Positions 21,612-36,438 of a stretch of 64,000 bases of DNA are shown one piece after another. Positions within the stretch are counted from its first letter, which is position 1. Every line of letters begins with the position of its first letter. Location: assembly GCA_947683425.1 (NCBI GenBank), contig CANTUQ010000101.1, forward strand, positions 25,815,001 to 25,879,000, written 5' to 3'. This stretch comes from Excoecaria cochinchinensis. Lineage: Eukaryota; Streptophyta; Magnoliopsida; Malpighiales; Euphorbiaceae. The notes beneath the pieces were generated by a model. The model searched no databases. It saw only the letters and a list, made by a program, of their open reading frames with translations, and was not told the origin of the DNA. A program made the translations under genes and the position numbers.

Positions 21612-22342
21612 TTTGTGTTTGAGACTTTACTCCGAAAGTGCTTTGGTTCAAAATATAATTGGGTTTTTAAAATTTAAAATTCTATCTCTCATCGAAATTG
21701 CATTACATTCTAGAACCTTAGAAATATGTTAGTTGGTCCCTCTCTACCTCGGTGCGTTCCCGAAGCACGATCCTACTTTCACTCATTATAGGAAAGTGTT
21801 AGGGATAATCACCAGCCCAAGCCTTGTACCTTTTGGTATATCAAATGGAGACCCGATCGATCGCTACGCTCATGATGAGCTAGACCCGTTGGCAGTGACC
21901 ACGCTTGGGTAGCCTTGAAAATTCATCACCTTGATCAAAGCCCATGTAATGGCAAATAGAAACTTCCACTAGGTGGTATGCTCCTTAATACGATGCTTGT
22001 GATGTGGGCCGTCACGTATTAAATAAAATCAAGCAAATTAAGTGGTTCCTCATCAAATGCTTTCATGCCCCAGTGAGCCCACCTTAATTTGGTTGAATTG
22101 CCTAAACACGTAATGGCCAAAACTCATACGTATGTTCATTAGATTAAGAGTGTTATGCTGTCGATTTTTTGCCGTGTACCATGCGCGTCCAATGGGTTCT
22201 CTGTTAACCCATGGACTAAGCCCACCTAGGAAAGGACTATTTGACCTCGTGTGCGGGAGAAATAAGGTCGGAAGGATCTACTTGCTTGTATGTGGTTGCG
22301 AAATGCTGCATAACTCACGATCATGCATTGTAACTGTCATCC
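21612..22342 (+). other. Untranslated leader of the gag-only element
   Basis: About 730 bp between the PBS and gag with only short ORFs (longest 22132-22365) that have no domain. Retroelements of this group usually carry packaging and dimer signals here; none can be pinpointed by eye. Confidence 0.5.
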
Positions 22343-23905
22343 ATGCATCATTCTTACAATCTTGATCTTTCAGCCACCATAGATTCATCTAAGTGGACTA
22401 GGAGTTCTGACAGCCGGCTAGTGAGGACAGACTCGCCCTTCGAATTGCTAGAATTAGTGCCTTTTTGGGATTCTGAGTCATTCTCAACAAGCAGCGAATC
22501 ATCCTCAATAGCAAAAGAGACCGAAAACCTAACCACCCAAGACTTTGCCAAGAGACTGGAGGATTTTGAACGAAGAATGCTAGAAATGATGGGAGCAATG
22601 GCCGAAAGATTTGCACAGCCTCCTGCTCCCCAAGCACCAGTTGCTCCACAGCCACCAGTAGCCCCTCTTTGGGGGCAAGCCGAACCACCTGCTGGTGGGG
22701 AGGCTCCCCTCGTCGGAGGTGTTGCCTACCAACCTGTGAAAGAGCCTAAAGTCGCTGCTGTACCCGTTGAGCCGAGAAGGGCAAGGGTCCCAAACCCTAA
22801 TGAGGACTTTATGGAAGAAGAGGTTGAGGAAATAGCAGCCCATCAAGCCGTGAGGGTTCAAGCACCCAGGGTTGAAGGTGAAGCTATGAGGGGTATGAGG
22901 CAACAAATTGAGGCAATCACTCGCCTGCTAACAGCTGGTAAGGGAATTAACCCCGGGGACAAAGATTTGGGGGAAGAGGAGCTGTTGCCCCAAAGGTTTA
23001 GGATGCCTGAGCTACCAAAATTTGACGGAACGTCGGACCCGTCCGCGCACATCAAGCAATACACCCTGGTAATGAAGGGCACAGGGCTGACTAAGAGGCA
23101 AAAGGTGGATTATTTCTGCCTCAGCCTAGCGGGTCTGGCAATAGACTGGTATCATGGCCTTGATAGGAGATCGAAAGAGGACTGGGACCTCCTGACTGAT
23201 GAATTCATGAGACAATATGACTGCAACACTAGAATGGAGGTCACTCTAAAGGACCTCGAGCTTCTTCAGCAGAAACATGATGAATCATTCCACGAGTACC
23301 TCACCAGGTGGAGGAACCGGGTTTTGGAAATGAAGCATAAGCCTGACACTGCCGATCAAATCAGACTGTTCATCAGGAACTCCTGCCCCTACTTGAGGGA
23401 TTTGCTTAGCTTCAAAGGGCTCAGGGATTGGGAGTCGCTCAAAGACATTGCTGTGGAAGCCGAGGCAGCCTACCTGGCAAAGAAGGCAAATCCAAACAAC
23501 TTCGCTTGGAGAAATTTTGGGAACCAATCAGGGTACAAGTTAGGAGGAGCTGGAAGCAGTAATAGCAAAAATGGAAAAATAGCCGAGGTCTCAGCCACTG
23601 GAGTGGGACAGGGTCAGAGGTACTACTCTAACTTAGGTCGCTCTCTATCCTGGGTACTGGAAAGGTTGACCAAGGAAGGTAAGCTGAGACCACTAACACC
23701 TAGGCCAGCTGCAACTCAAGGACAGCCTGGGCATAGGGATGACCAGTACTGTGCCTTCCATCAACACACCGGACACCTGACCGATTACTGTCAAACTTTG
23801 AGAAATAAGATCCAGGACCTCATCGACACCAAGCAGATCATGGACCCCGAGAAGAAAGAAAAGAAGAAGGCAGAATGCAATGTTGTCCCTCCACCAGAGA
23901 TGTGA
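22343..23905 (+). CDS. gag: Gag polyprotein of the nonautonomous gypsy element
   Basis: 520 residues, uninterrupted. The N-terminal 90 residues are Ser-rich, then comes a predicted helical stretch (DFAKRLEDFERRMLEMMGAM) and a Pro/Ala-rich linker (about 93-135). The retrotransposon Gag core spans about 224-375, starting LPKFDGTSDPSAHIKQY and including AIDWYHGL, TLKDLELLQQKHDESFHEYL and FIRNSCPYLRDLL. A zinc-knuckle variant C470-x2-H473-x4-H478-x4-C483 (CAFHQHTGHLTDYC) replaces the second Cys of the usual CCHC by His, as in Ogre/Tat-type Gags. The tail is Lys/Glu-rich. It would form the particle that packages element RNA. The ATG chosen is the first of the long frame; a later start is possible. 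Conservation of the whole frame in an element without pol suggests it is needed in cis or only recently lost its use. Confidence 0.88.
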   Translation: MHHSYNLDLSATIDSSKWTRSSDSRLVRTDSPFELLELVPFWDSESFSTSSESSSIAKETENLTTQDFAKRLEDFERRMLEMMGAMAERFAQPPAPQAPVAPQPPVAPLWGQAEPPAGGEAPLVGGVAYQPVKEPKVAAVPVEPRRARVPNPNEDFMEEEVEEIAAHQAVRVQAPRVEGEAMRGMRQQIEAITRLLTAGKGINPGDKDLGEEELLPQRFRMPELPKFDGTSDPSAHIKQYTLVMKGTGLTKRQKVDYFCLSLAGLAIDWYHGLDRRSKEDWDLLTDEFMRQYDCNTRMEVTLKDLELLQQKHDESFHEYLTRWRNRVLEMKHKPDTADQIRLFIRNSCPYLRDLLSFKGLRDWESLKDIAVEAEAAYLAKKANPNNFAWRNFGNQSGYKLGGAGSSNSKNGKIAEVSATGVGQGQRYYSNLGRSLSWVLERLTKEGKLRPLTPRPAATQGQPGHRDDQYCAFHQHTGHLTDYCQTLRNKIQDLIDTKQIMDPEKKEKKKAECNVVPPPEM

Positions 23906-26248
23906 TCAGGTCAATCCATTTGAGCGGCACGTTCCTCCAAAGCTGCGAGCAAAAGATTATGTTTTTTTATGTTTATTGCTTTTCAATTTCAGAACTCTTT
24001 CAAGACAATTTGGTTATTATAATATGTTGAACAATTTCTGTTTATTTATGTGATATTTCTTTGATTTCATTTCTTATGATCACGATGCATTCATTCATTT
24101 TGACATTGATTCAATTAATATAGCTCCGTCTGATCTCGAAACTTTGGGGAATCCAAATAAAATCTTGATAGCATCTGTTATGGCTCCTGAAGTGAGATAA
24201 AATTGGAGAGAATATATATATAAAAAAAAAAGTCTTTGCCTGGACCTGGTATGACATGCCAAAAGTTAACAAGGACATTCTTGAGACCACGCCACTTCCA
24301 CAAGCCAAATTTTTGAAAGCCACTTCTTCGCATCCACAACACCTGAGCTACATATGGTGCCACCGCAATAAAATGGAACTTCAAAAGTTACATCAAAAGT
24401 CGGACAAATAAAACTCAAAACCACCATGAGGAAAACATAACCCATCAGAACCAAGCCATATGACCCTTTTCCTCTCGATCCCTTTGAAATGTGCACCCTC
24501 AAAACCAATTATAACTGACCATTAACCATCCAGAACCCTTGTAGCCAAATTCCTTATTAAAACTTACATGCTCGACCAGATTGAACAACAATGGTCCCAG
24601 TGGTTAACATGAAAAGTGCACGTATATGTAAACTTTAGGATTTGATCAAAGCTTGTAAAAAAAAAAAAAAATTGGGTTGTAAAAAAAAAAATTGGGGTGT
24701 AAAGAAAAGAGAGAATTGATCAGGGGGCAAGGGAATGCTATTTGGGGGCAAGCTTTGTTCAAATCCCGTTGATCTACACATGCCTGCATATTGCCATTCT
24801 TCTTAGCTATTGAAAAGGACCAAAAGGGCTAACCCCCGAGCCATCCATCCAATCCCAGCCGACGAAAACCATTTTGAAAGCTTGAACTACCAAGGCCAAT
24901 AAAAATACCCCAAATCATCCAAGCCCAACCTGTTACCCTAGCTCAGCCATTGAACAGTCATTCCAGGGCTCAAACAGCCAAAGCCAATAAAAACCAAGCA
25001 TGAAACTTCGCATTCTACCCCCAAATAAGGAACCCATCACCTCAACTAGTCTGTGCGAGAGTTAAGACCAAAACTTTGATATCAAGAGGAACAACTCCCG
25101 GAAGAAGCGGTCTCTCCGGCCAATAGAGATGAAAGAAATTCAATTGACGTTGACGGACTGAAAGAGGGTCCATGGCAAAGGCTAAAAAAAAAAGAGAAAA
25201 TATTCAATCAAGAAAACCCGTGAGGGCTGATTGATAACAGGAGTTTGATGCTCTCAAGATCTATCCCGAGATTAGATGATGTCCCATATTTTTTGAGTTA
25301 ATGCCAAATAGTGATCATGTGTTATGAAATCAGATTAAAATATATGCATTTATGCAAAGATGTATGAGTGTAACCAGGGCAGCGCATCTTGCACACTTAA
25401 AGTTGTCTGAGTCTGGCACAAAACCAGCACATTGTTACTATCTACCCTCTTCCACTCAGGCACTTCAGCCAACTCATCTTGCTACCTACTGTGAAGCCAA
25501 CCCTACAACACCTTCCTAATAAAGAACCAAGCTCATACAACCAAAATCTGAGACATAAGCACATGCCAATCATACCCGGAAGATCTTTCGCAACAACTCC
25601 AACTTCTCTCACACCAAAAAAAAAAGCTGTTAGAGATGAAAACCGTGACTGGCGCTCTAAGCAAAAGTTAGGCCGAAGGGCAGGGTGAAAACCTGGCGAC
25701 AGGCAGTCTGCCCTACAAAAAAAATGAAATAAATAAAAGCCGCTGGATTGGGTTGGGTCCATTCCAGGCAAAAAATAAGGCACAAGGTTATGTGAAAATC
25801 CGATAAGGACGCATCTCCCGCTAAGAAAAGCTAGTGTGAAAATCCACGAGGGACGCACTACCTTAAAATAATGACTACAGGTACTAGAGGAGAACCTCAT
25901 AATCCCCTAGAGGCGTAAAATTCGAAAGCAATTTCAGAGGGCATCAAGCCAACCGCGACAGATAACCAAACCAGCTGACGCCCCCGATTCCACTCGGATG
26001 AACTCTTATCCTGCATTCCTGCATACATATGCATCTCACATGCATGCTCACCATTTATACCTGCATGTTTGCTTTCTAAATTTTACAGAAAGAAAGAATT
26101 AATGCCAATGCCAGTGAAAGGGCAAGCGACAACATCAATTAAAACATCGATTCAATCAAAACAAATATCAACCAAAGACCTCTCAAGGGGCAGACAATCA
26201 ACCAAAGGGCTCATGGACAGCACCACTACCACTTCAAAAAAAAAATAG
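23906..26248 (+). other. Noncoding interior of the gag-only element, pol replaced
   Basis: About 2.3 kb of noncoding text where pol should be. Around 24120-24200 a short stretch gives LGNPNKILIASVMAPEV before a stop, perhaps the remnant of a longer reading frame. 24650-24720 has A-runs and ATTGGGGTGTAAAG words. 25480-26000 has shadow ORFs only. I see no protease, RT, RNase H or integrase motif on either strand. Confidence 0.6.
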
Positions 26249-27322
26249 TTTGCACGAGGACGGTACTACTACTCCAAGGACGGTTTGCACGATCTCGGTA
26301 CTACTGCTTCTAAAGGTTTGCACGCTGCCGGTACTACTATTCTATGGAAGGTTTGCACGACAACGGTACTACCACTTCAAAAAAAAAGTTTGCACGAGGA
26401 CGGTACTACTACTTCGCGGAGGGTTTGCACGATCTCGGTACTACTGCTTCAAAAGGGTTTGCATGCTGCTGGTACTACTATTCTACGGAAGGTTTGCATG
26501 ACAACGGTACTACCACTTCAAAAAAATAGTTTGCACAAGGACGATACTATTACTCCGCGGAGGGTTGGCACGATCTCGGTACTACTGCTTCAAAAGGGTT
26601 TGCACGCTGCCGATACTACTATTTTGCGGAAGGTTTGCACGACAACGGTACTACCATTTCAGAACAGTTTGCACGAGGACAGTACTACTACTCCATGGAG
26701 AGTTTGCACGATCTCGGTACTACTGCTTTAAATCTTGGGTGAATTTCACTCATGGTCACTCAACTTATCACTTATCGTGCAAAAGTAACCGACTTTTTTT
26801 TTCTTACTTAAATGTCACTGAACTTTTAACATTATTGCACAAAAGTCATGTTGACCGGAATCCGGCGACGACCCTTGCCGGATTGATGACTTTTTTGCAA
26901 AAATGTTAAAAGTTCAGTAACATTTAAGTTGGAAAAAAAAAGTTAATTACTTTTGCGAGATAAATGATAAGTCTAGTGACCGTGAGTGAAATTAATTTAA
27001 ATGTAGCATTTGTTGAACTTATCAATCCGGCAAGAGTCGTCGCCGGATTCCGGTCAACATGACTTTTGTGCAATAATGTTAAAAGTTCGGTGACATTTAA
27101 GTAAGAAAAAAAAAGTCGGTTACCTTTACGCGATAAGTGATAAGTTGAGTGACCATGAGTGAAATCAACCCTTTAAATCTTAGGAGGGTTTGCATGCTGT
27201 CAGCACTACTATTCTACAGAATGTTTGCACGACAACGGTACTACCACTTCAGAACAATTTGCTCGATGACGGTACTACCACTCTACGAATGGTTTGCACG
27301 ATCACGGCATTACCGCTACGGC
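26249..27322 (+). repeat. Minisatellite with four-monomer higher-order repeat
   Basis: About 34-bp monomers starting GTTTGCAC recur in fixed order by their variable core: GAGGACGG, GATCTCGG, GCTGCCGG, GACAACGG, each followed by TACTAC plus a monomer-specific tail. The four-monomer unit is about 140 bp and is present three and a half times before 26736 (14 monomers, from about 26249). After the MITE (26737-27171) four more, partly diverged monomers follow in the expected phase (GCTGTCAG, GACAACGG, GATGACGG, GATCACGG). The array lies between gag and the 3' PPT. Confidence 0.88.
26737..27171. mobile_element. MULE-type MITE with three arms, inside the minisatellite
   Basis: It begins GGGTGAATTTCACTCATGGT and ends ACCATGAGTGAAATCAACCC, inverted termini with strong identity. 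TTTAAATCTT is duplicated exactly at 26727-26736 and 27172-27181 (10 bp). Inside, at about 26888-27000, there is a further copy of the right arm (GTGACCGTGAGTGAAATTAA), so the element has one left-type and two right-type arms, with CCGGAATCCGGCGACGACCC-type text in both loops. Confidence 0.88.
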
Positions 27323-27464
27323 AATAGCCAACACACCGACAACATGGCGACAGCCGCTCCAACAACACCCATCCAGTCTGGGAAAGTGACCGCCTCAGGT
27401 ACGTGTCTCTTCCCTTCTTTTCTGAATTTTGGCTCACTTAGGCACCTATGTCATAGAGTTCCCC

Positions 27465-27479
27465 AAAATTGGGGGCAAC
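27465..27479 (+). promoter_or_regulatory. Polypurine tract of the gag-only element
   Basis: AAAATTGGGGGCAAC directly precedes the TGTAGATACC start of the 3' LTR. Confidence 0.75.
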
Positions 27480-30555
<3,076 letters not shown>

Positions 30556-30637
30556 CGTGGTTCACCCAAAACGTTTGTATGTCCACGGGACAAATTCCGA
30601 AAATATTTCTTCCACTAATAAAATTAATAGGTACAAG

Positions 30638-31335
30638 CAATGTTATTAAAATCGGACCGGATATAGAACCGGCAAGGCTGAGGGTTCGTGGTTCGACCGG
30701 GTTCAACCGGGTTTTTTTCTTTTTTTAAAATATTATTAATTAGGATAATTTTTATAAATATTACTACTCAAATAAAAAAAATCCATCAAAATATTTAGTA
30801 TATATCACAAATATACTAATAATAATATTTTTTTCATCTTTTATTTTTTTAAAAAAAATTATTACTTGATTAATTTAAAAATTAAATAAGTTAATAACTT
30901 TAGGTGAAATTAAAGAAAAGGGTAAACAATTATTTTTAAGTTAACCAAATTTAATAATTTATTCAATTTTTATTCTATTGTATTTTATTAAATTATTAAA
31001 CTATTATATTATTTTTATTAAATCCAAAGGTAATTAAATAGTAAAATAATCAATTATTTGCTAAATAAAACTTATTAGATTATTTATTTTTTATTTTTAT
31101 GAAAATAGTACTAATTTTTATTAATTATTTTAAATTAAAAGCATTTTTTCAAAAAAAAAATAAAATAAAAACATATAATAAATTGTTGCCCAGTTTTTGC
31201 CCGGTTCTGGCCGGTTCTCCGGTTTTTCCCGGTTCAATCCGGTTTTTTTCCAGTCCGATTTTCTAGTTTTGAACCGACCGGTTTGCCTACCAGTTCGCGG
31301 TTGAACCGGCCGGTCCGGTCCGGTTTCAATAACCA
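30638..31335. mobile_element. Fold-back MULE-type MITE, GGACCGG family, copy 2
   Basis: Inserted in the copia 3' LTR. The ends read GTTATTAAAATCGGACCGGA and GGTCCGGTTTCAATAAC. The loop near each end is rich in AACCGG words (plus strand 30660-30715 and 31195-31325). TAGGTACAAG (30628-30637) and TGGGTACAAG (31336-31345) are the 10-bp duplication, one mismatch. The intact LTR at 41850 reads TGGGTACAAG once, which confirms the insertion. No ORF. Confidence 0.88.
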
Positions 31336-31722
31336 TGGGTACAAGAGAGAAAGGCAACACAATAATTTTGAGATAAATCCAAAATAGTGGCACACAAGTA
31401 TTTCCCAAACTCACTATTTTGTCACTCCCTTTTTAAAAAAATATCCCAAATATTTTTCTTTTTCTTCTCTCTTACTCTCTCAATCCTTTATACTTAGGAT
31501 TGGAATTAACTAAACTGGGAAGGCCTATTTATAGGCCTTCCAAAGCGCGTTTGGTATGCAGGCAGCCGCCTGCAATTTGAAAGAATTCAATTGCCGCAGC
31601 AATTGTTGAAAACAAATTCATGCTTTTGTTTTTTGTTGACTTTTCAAAGTTTTTTTTTCCAAACATGTGGGCCCCACCACCATGTGGAGGAAACCCACAA
31701 CCAACAATTCTCCCCCTTCCGA

Positions 31723-33311
31723 CTACATGGTGGGGGGCTCCGCTAGTCCTGCAGCTAGCCGATAATACTCGAATTTCTGTCTTGGTAAAATTTTCGTTAG
31801 CATGTCTGACCCATTTTCTTCCGTATGGATCTTCTCAAGCTGTAGTAGCTTCTTCTCCATCACATCTCTTATCCAATGATATCTCACATCAATATGTTTT
31901 GATCTCAAATGAAAGGATGCATTCTTACCAAGATGAATAGCACTCTGACTATCACAGAATAGCTGATATTTGTATTGCTGCAAACCAAGTTCTTTTAAGA
32001 ACTTCTTCATCCATAACAACTCTTTACAAGCTTCCGTTGCTGCTATAAACTCTGCTTCAGTGGTAGAAAGTGCAACACACTTCTGTAACTTTGACTGCCA
32101 TGACACAGCTCCCCCTGCAAAAGTAATCAGGTAACCAGAAGTGGATTTTCTGGAATCCACATCACCAGCCATATCTGCATCTGTGTATCCAGCTAACACA
32201 GGTTTGTTATTTCCAAAATATAGACATGTTTTGGAAGTTCCTCAAAGATACCTGAAAATCCATTTTACTGCAGCCCAATATTCCTTTCCTGGATTTGAAA
32301 GAAATCTACTCACAACTCCAACTGCATGAGCGATATCTAGCCGTGTGCACACCATAGCATACATCAAACTTCCAACTGCTGAATCATATGGAACTTTATC
32401 CGTCTCTTCCTTCTCTTTGTCTGTAGAAGGGTTTTGTTCAGAACTCAGCTTAAAGTGAGTAGCAAGAGGATAACTAACTGCTTTAGCCTTGTCCATATTA
32501 AATCTCTGAAGTACTTTCTCAATGTACCTCTCTTGTGACAACCACCATTTCTTGACGCCTCTGTCTCTGATAATATTCATGCCAAGAATCTGTTTTGCTG
32601 GCTCCAAGTCTTTCATATCAAAAGACTTATTCAACTGCTTTTTCAAATTGTTAATTCTGGAAACATTCTGGCCAACAATCAACATATCATCCACATAGAG
32701 CAATAGGATAATGAAATCATCATCAGAGAATTTTTGCACAAAAACACAATGGTTTGAAGTAGTCTTTTTGTAGCCTTGCTCCCCCATAACAGACTCAAAT
32801 TTCTTATACCACTGTCTCGGTGCCTGTTTTAAGCCGTAGAGGCTTTTCTTTAACTTACAAACATAATTCTCTTTTTCTCTTTCTTTGAACCCCTCTGGCT
32901 GCTCCATGTATATTTCTTCTTCCAAATCACTATGCAGGAAGGCAGTTTTGACATCCATTTGTTCAACCTCTAGGTCAAGACTTACTGCTAACCCCAGCAC
33001 AGTTCGAATGGATGTCATTTTCACAACTGGTGAGAAAATCTCATCAAAGTCAACCACTTTTCTTTGACTGAATCCCTTGACAACCAGTCTGGCTTTGTAA
33101 CGTGGACTGGAACTGTGTTCTTCATGCTTAATCCTAAACACCATCTATTTTTCAAGGCCCTTCTGTTTTTGGGCAACTTCACCAGTTTAAAAGTTTTGTT
33201 CTCATGCAAGGACTTCATCTCATCTTGCATGGCCTCAATCCATTTCTGCTTAGATTCATCATCTATGGCTTCCTGATAACTCTCAGATTCTTCCCCTTCA
33301 ATAACAGTCAC
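31723..33311 (-). pseudogene. RT-RH: Copia reverse transcriptase and RNase H, frameshifted
   Basis: RT starts near 33290 (WIEAMQDEMKSL), changes frame near 33130, then is open 32242-33144: YKARLVVKGFSQRKVVDF, VEQMDVKTAFLHSDLEEE, and the active site LLLYVDDMLIVG (YVDD, intact). A second frameshift near 32240 leads into the RNase H frame 31723-32199: YTDADMAGDVDSRKSTSGY, STTEAEFIAATEACKE, LFCDSQSAIHLGKN, SKHIDVRYHWIRD, ending at a stop just before the PPT. All catalytic residues are readable, but two frameshifts prevent a single product. Confidence 0.9.
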
Positions 33312-33314
33312 ATA

Positions 33315-34532
33315 CTAGTCACGAGGATATCTGGAAGATGGCCATCTTGTTTTTTCACTTCTCCTTTGTGGAGGTGGAGAAGCCATAGGTGTTGGTGTTG
33401 GAATATCATCTTGATCATCATCAGAACCAACTTCTATAGGAGCATCATCATCGTCAGGTGGATAAACCTGGTCTTCATCTCCAACTTCTCTTGGCACCGG
33501 TGTTGGAGGAATTAATTTCAAGTCTGATAAGTCGCCATTGGAATCAGAAACATCCTTCTTTATTTTGTTAATATCTTCAATGGTCTCATCTTCAACAAAT
33601 ACAGCATCACGACTCCTGACAAGTTTCTTCTCAATAGGATCATAAAATCTATAGCCAAATTGATCTTGACCATAACCAATAAAAATACACTGTCTTGTCT
33701 TGGCATCAAGTTTGGACCTCTCATCTTTGGGGACATGAACAAATGCTTTACAGCCAAACACCCGCAGATGATCATAGGAAACATCTTTTCCTGACCATAC
33801 TCTTTCTGAAACATCCATCTTGAGAGGAGTACAAGGTGAACGATTCAACACGTGTGCAACTGTGAGAATAGCTTCACCCCAAAATCTCTTAGGTAACTTT
33901 GCATGTGTGAGTAGACATCGGACTCTCTCCATCAAAGTTCTGTTCATCCTCTCAGCTAAGCCATTCAACTGCGGTGTCTTTGGAGGTGTCATCTGATGCC
34001 GAATACCATGCTCTTTGCAATAAACATCAAATGGCCCAGTGTATTCTCCACCATTGTCTGTCCGGATGCATTTTAACTTCTTCCCAGTCTGTCTCTCAAC
34101 TGAGGCGTGAAATTCTTTGAAGACATCTAACACCTGATCTTTTGTCTTCAGAAGATATACCCACGTCTTCCTCGAATGATCATCAATGAAAGTCACAAAA
34201 TACTGAGCACCACCAAGTGACTTTGGCACTGGTCCACACAAATCTGAGTGAACGAGAACTAACACATTCTTCATTCTGGAAGGAAGGGAACTTTTAAAAG
34301 CAACTCTATTTTGCTTTCCAAATAGACAATCAGCACATTTGTCTAAGTGTACTTCATCCATATCGGGCAATACTTTCTTCTTGGCGAGGCTTTTCATTAC
34401 TTTTTCTCCCATGTGGCCAAGTCTCCGATGCCACTGTTCAATTGTACTATCTTTCTCCATGGCAGCTACTGTGTCGGTGGAGAGCTTTGCTTCCATTACA
34501 TATAGAGTTGTATGATTTTCACCTCTAGCCAC
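33315..34532 (-). pseudogene. INT: Copia integrase
   Basis: Open for 405 residues, ended by a TAG at 33312-33314 after which the same frame resumes. GAG-pre-integrase and zinc-binding part: WHRRLGHMGEKVM and CADCLFGKQ. Catalytic triad intact: D in VHSDLCGP, D in IRTDNGGEY, E in LNGLAERMN. Then VFGCKAFVHVPKDERSKLD and an acidic hinge (YPPDDDDAP...). The text joining it to the protease at 34533-34595 contains a stop. Confidence 0.88.
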
Positions 34533-34595
34533 TACTAATGAGCCTTTTGTAAGCTTCCATTTATCATAAATGAAGGAACTGCAATATCCCTCATT

Positions 34596-34882
34596 TCAAA
34601 GTTTTGGTACAGAGATCAAATTCAGGCGCATGTCTGGAATATGCCTGACATCCTTCAGAATTAGTCTAGTACCATTCTCTGTTTTCAAGCAAACATCTCC
34701 TCTGCCAACAATCTTTGACAGGCCTTCATTTCCCATCTTAACAACACCAAAATCTCCAGGTGTGTATGATGAGAAGAATTCTCTACGGAATGTAGCATGA
34801 ATGGTAGCACCACTATCAAGCACCCAACTGGACTCCTGAGATACAAGATTAATAACATCTTCATCATAAATGATATTGAATT
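34596..34882 (-). pseudogene. PR: Copia protease, cut from gag by an LTR insertion
   Basis: WVLDSGATIHATF is the D-S-G-A aspartic protease site, followed by VGRGDVCL and LILKDVRHIPDMRLNLISV, the usual protease to GAG-pre-integrase text. The frame runs into the solo LTR at 34883. Removing that insertion and one copy of GAATT brings gag and protease into one reading frame. Confidence 0.85.
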
Positions 34883-36438
34883 TGTAGCGCCCAAACACCC
34901 CTTGGGAGGATATTAGGTTACCACAACGCATACACATACAGAACACTCATGCGGAAGCCAAAAATAATAAGCATTTAATCACACACAGCGGAAAACCTTT
35001 TAAAATATAGTTATAGACATTTCTTAATATAAAACTTTATAATCATGTACATTTCAACATATAAAACTATTCTTTATACATATAAGCATTCTTTTTACAT
35101 TTACATATCTATTACAAAAGTAATACTTCACTTTAGCATTTACATAGCATTTACAAAATTTGCTTTACATCTCATATGTCAAGCTATACAAAAACTATGC
35201 CACATATATAAAAAGACTTCAATATATACTCCTAGTGGCCATGACCTTGCAGATGTGCAACCCTCCGAACCTGTAAACCTATACGGGAAAATACCCGTGC
35301 TAAGCGATAACGCTTAGTGGAGATATCACATATAAAATACTTCTAACGAAGTCACAAGCATAATCATCAAGCATATCATTAGGCGATATGCTAATCATCT
35401 ATAAGCATATAAGGATATAAGCATTTATCATACTTGTAACATACCAAACATATAGTCATTCTACTATATAACATATCTACTAATCTCATGTAACCTATAT
35501 CATGTTCATGTTCTTCTAACTCTAATTATCAGCTCATGTAACATATAATATCATGTCATTGCATATCATGTCCATTTATTTACATATAAGCATAAAAGCA
35601 TACTTATAGTATATCTTGTACAAATAGTGACTTCTCCTATACATGTAAGCTCATATAAACGTTTAAGATATACGATAGCCATATACTTCTCTAGCCATGT
35701 ACTATAGCTCTTTAGCATTTATACATCTCTTGTACATATAGACATCATTTCTTATACATATAACAGTATCATCTTTTGTACATTTAACATCAATTCATAT
35801 ACTTTTACATTTTACATTTAGCCCATTGTCATAACATAAGTGGATACGGGTACATGTAGATACCAAGTAATGGTACCAAAACATCTAGAGACCATAGTCT
35901 CAAGCCATCTAGAGACCGTAGTCCCAAACATCTAGATACTTTAAGTATCAACATCTAGACATCCGTCGATGCCAAACATATAGACACCCGTCAGTGTCAA
36001 ACATCTAGCAGCTGCAAATCATCTAACCCTTTATAGGCATGCCTATCTATCCACTTGTATGAGCATCTAAGGCTTATAACCATTATCCCATATCAAAACA
36101 TGTATGGTCATTCATATACATTTACTTAAACTCATGCTAGTCATGTAATCTACTTCATATCTTACTATACATACATACATGTCATTCTAAACTCATTCAC
36201 ATGTAACTCTATATGCATATCATTGCATACATGGTTCACCATGCTCAAGATATTTTAAATATATGCTTGTTAATACGCATCATCATTCATGATTTATCAT
36301 ACTTAATTTACACATGGATATACTCATATATATGCATTAGCACATTCATGGTTATACGCATTCTCATTTACACTTATTCACCTTCACATTCATGTTGTAC
36401 GCATCCATATTCAAGACTATACATATTCGCATTCACAT

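Noticed and set aside
22354..22906. Minus-strand ORFs opposite the intact Gag, and similar shadows elsewhere
   Set aside because: They mirror the codon structure of the sense Gag frame and have no motif of their own.
26249..26736. CRISPR-like periodic array
   Set aside because: There are no unique spacers: the variable cores themselves cycle in fixed order, and the context is a plant retrotransposon.
26250..26909. Repetitive ORFs over the minisatellite (LHDLGTTAS..., ARSRYYCF...) as a possible repeat protein
   Set aside because: Openness in several frames follows from the repeat composition; no start, signal peptide or conservation can be shown, and the array lies in the noncoding part of a retroelement.
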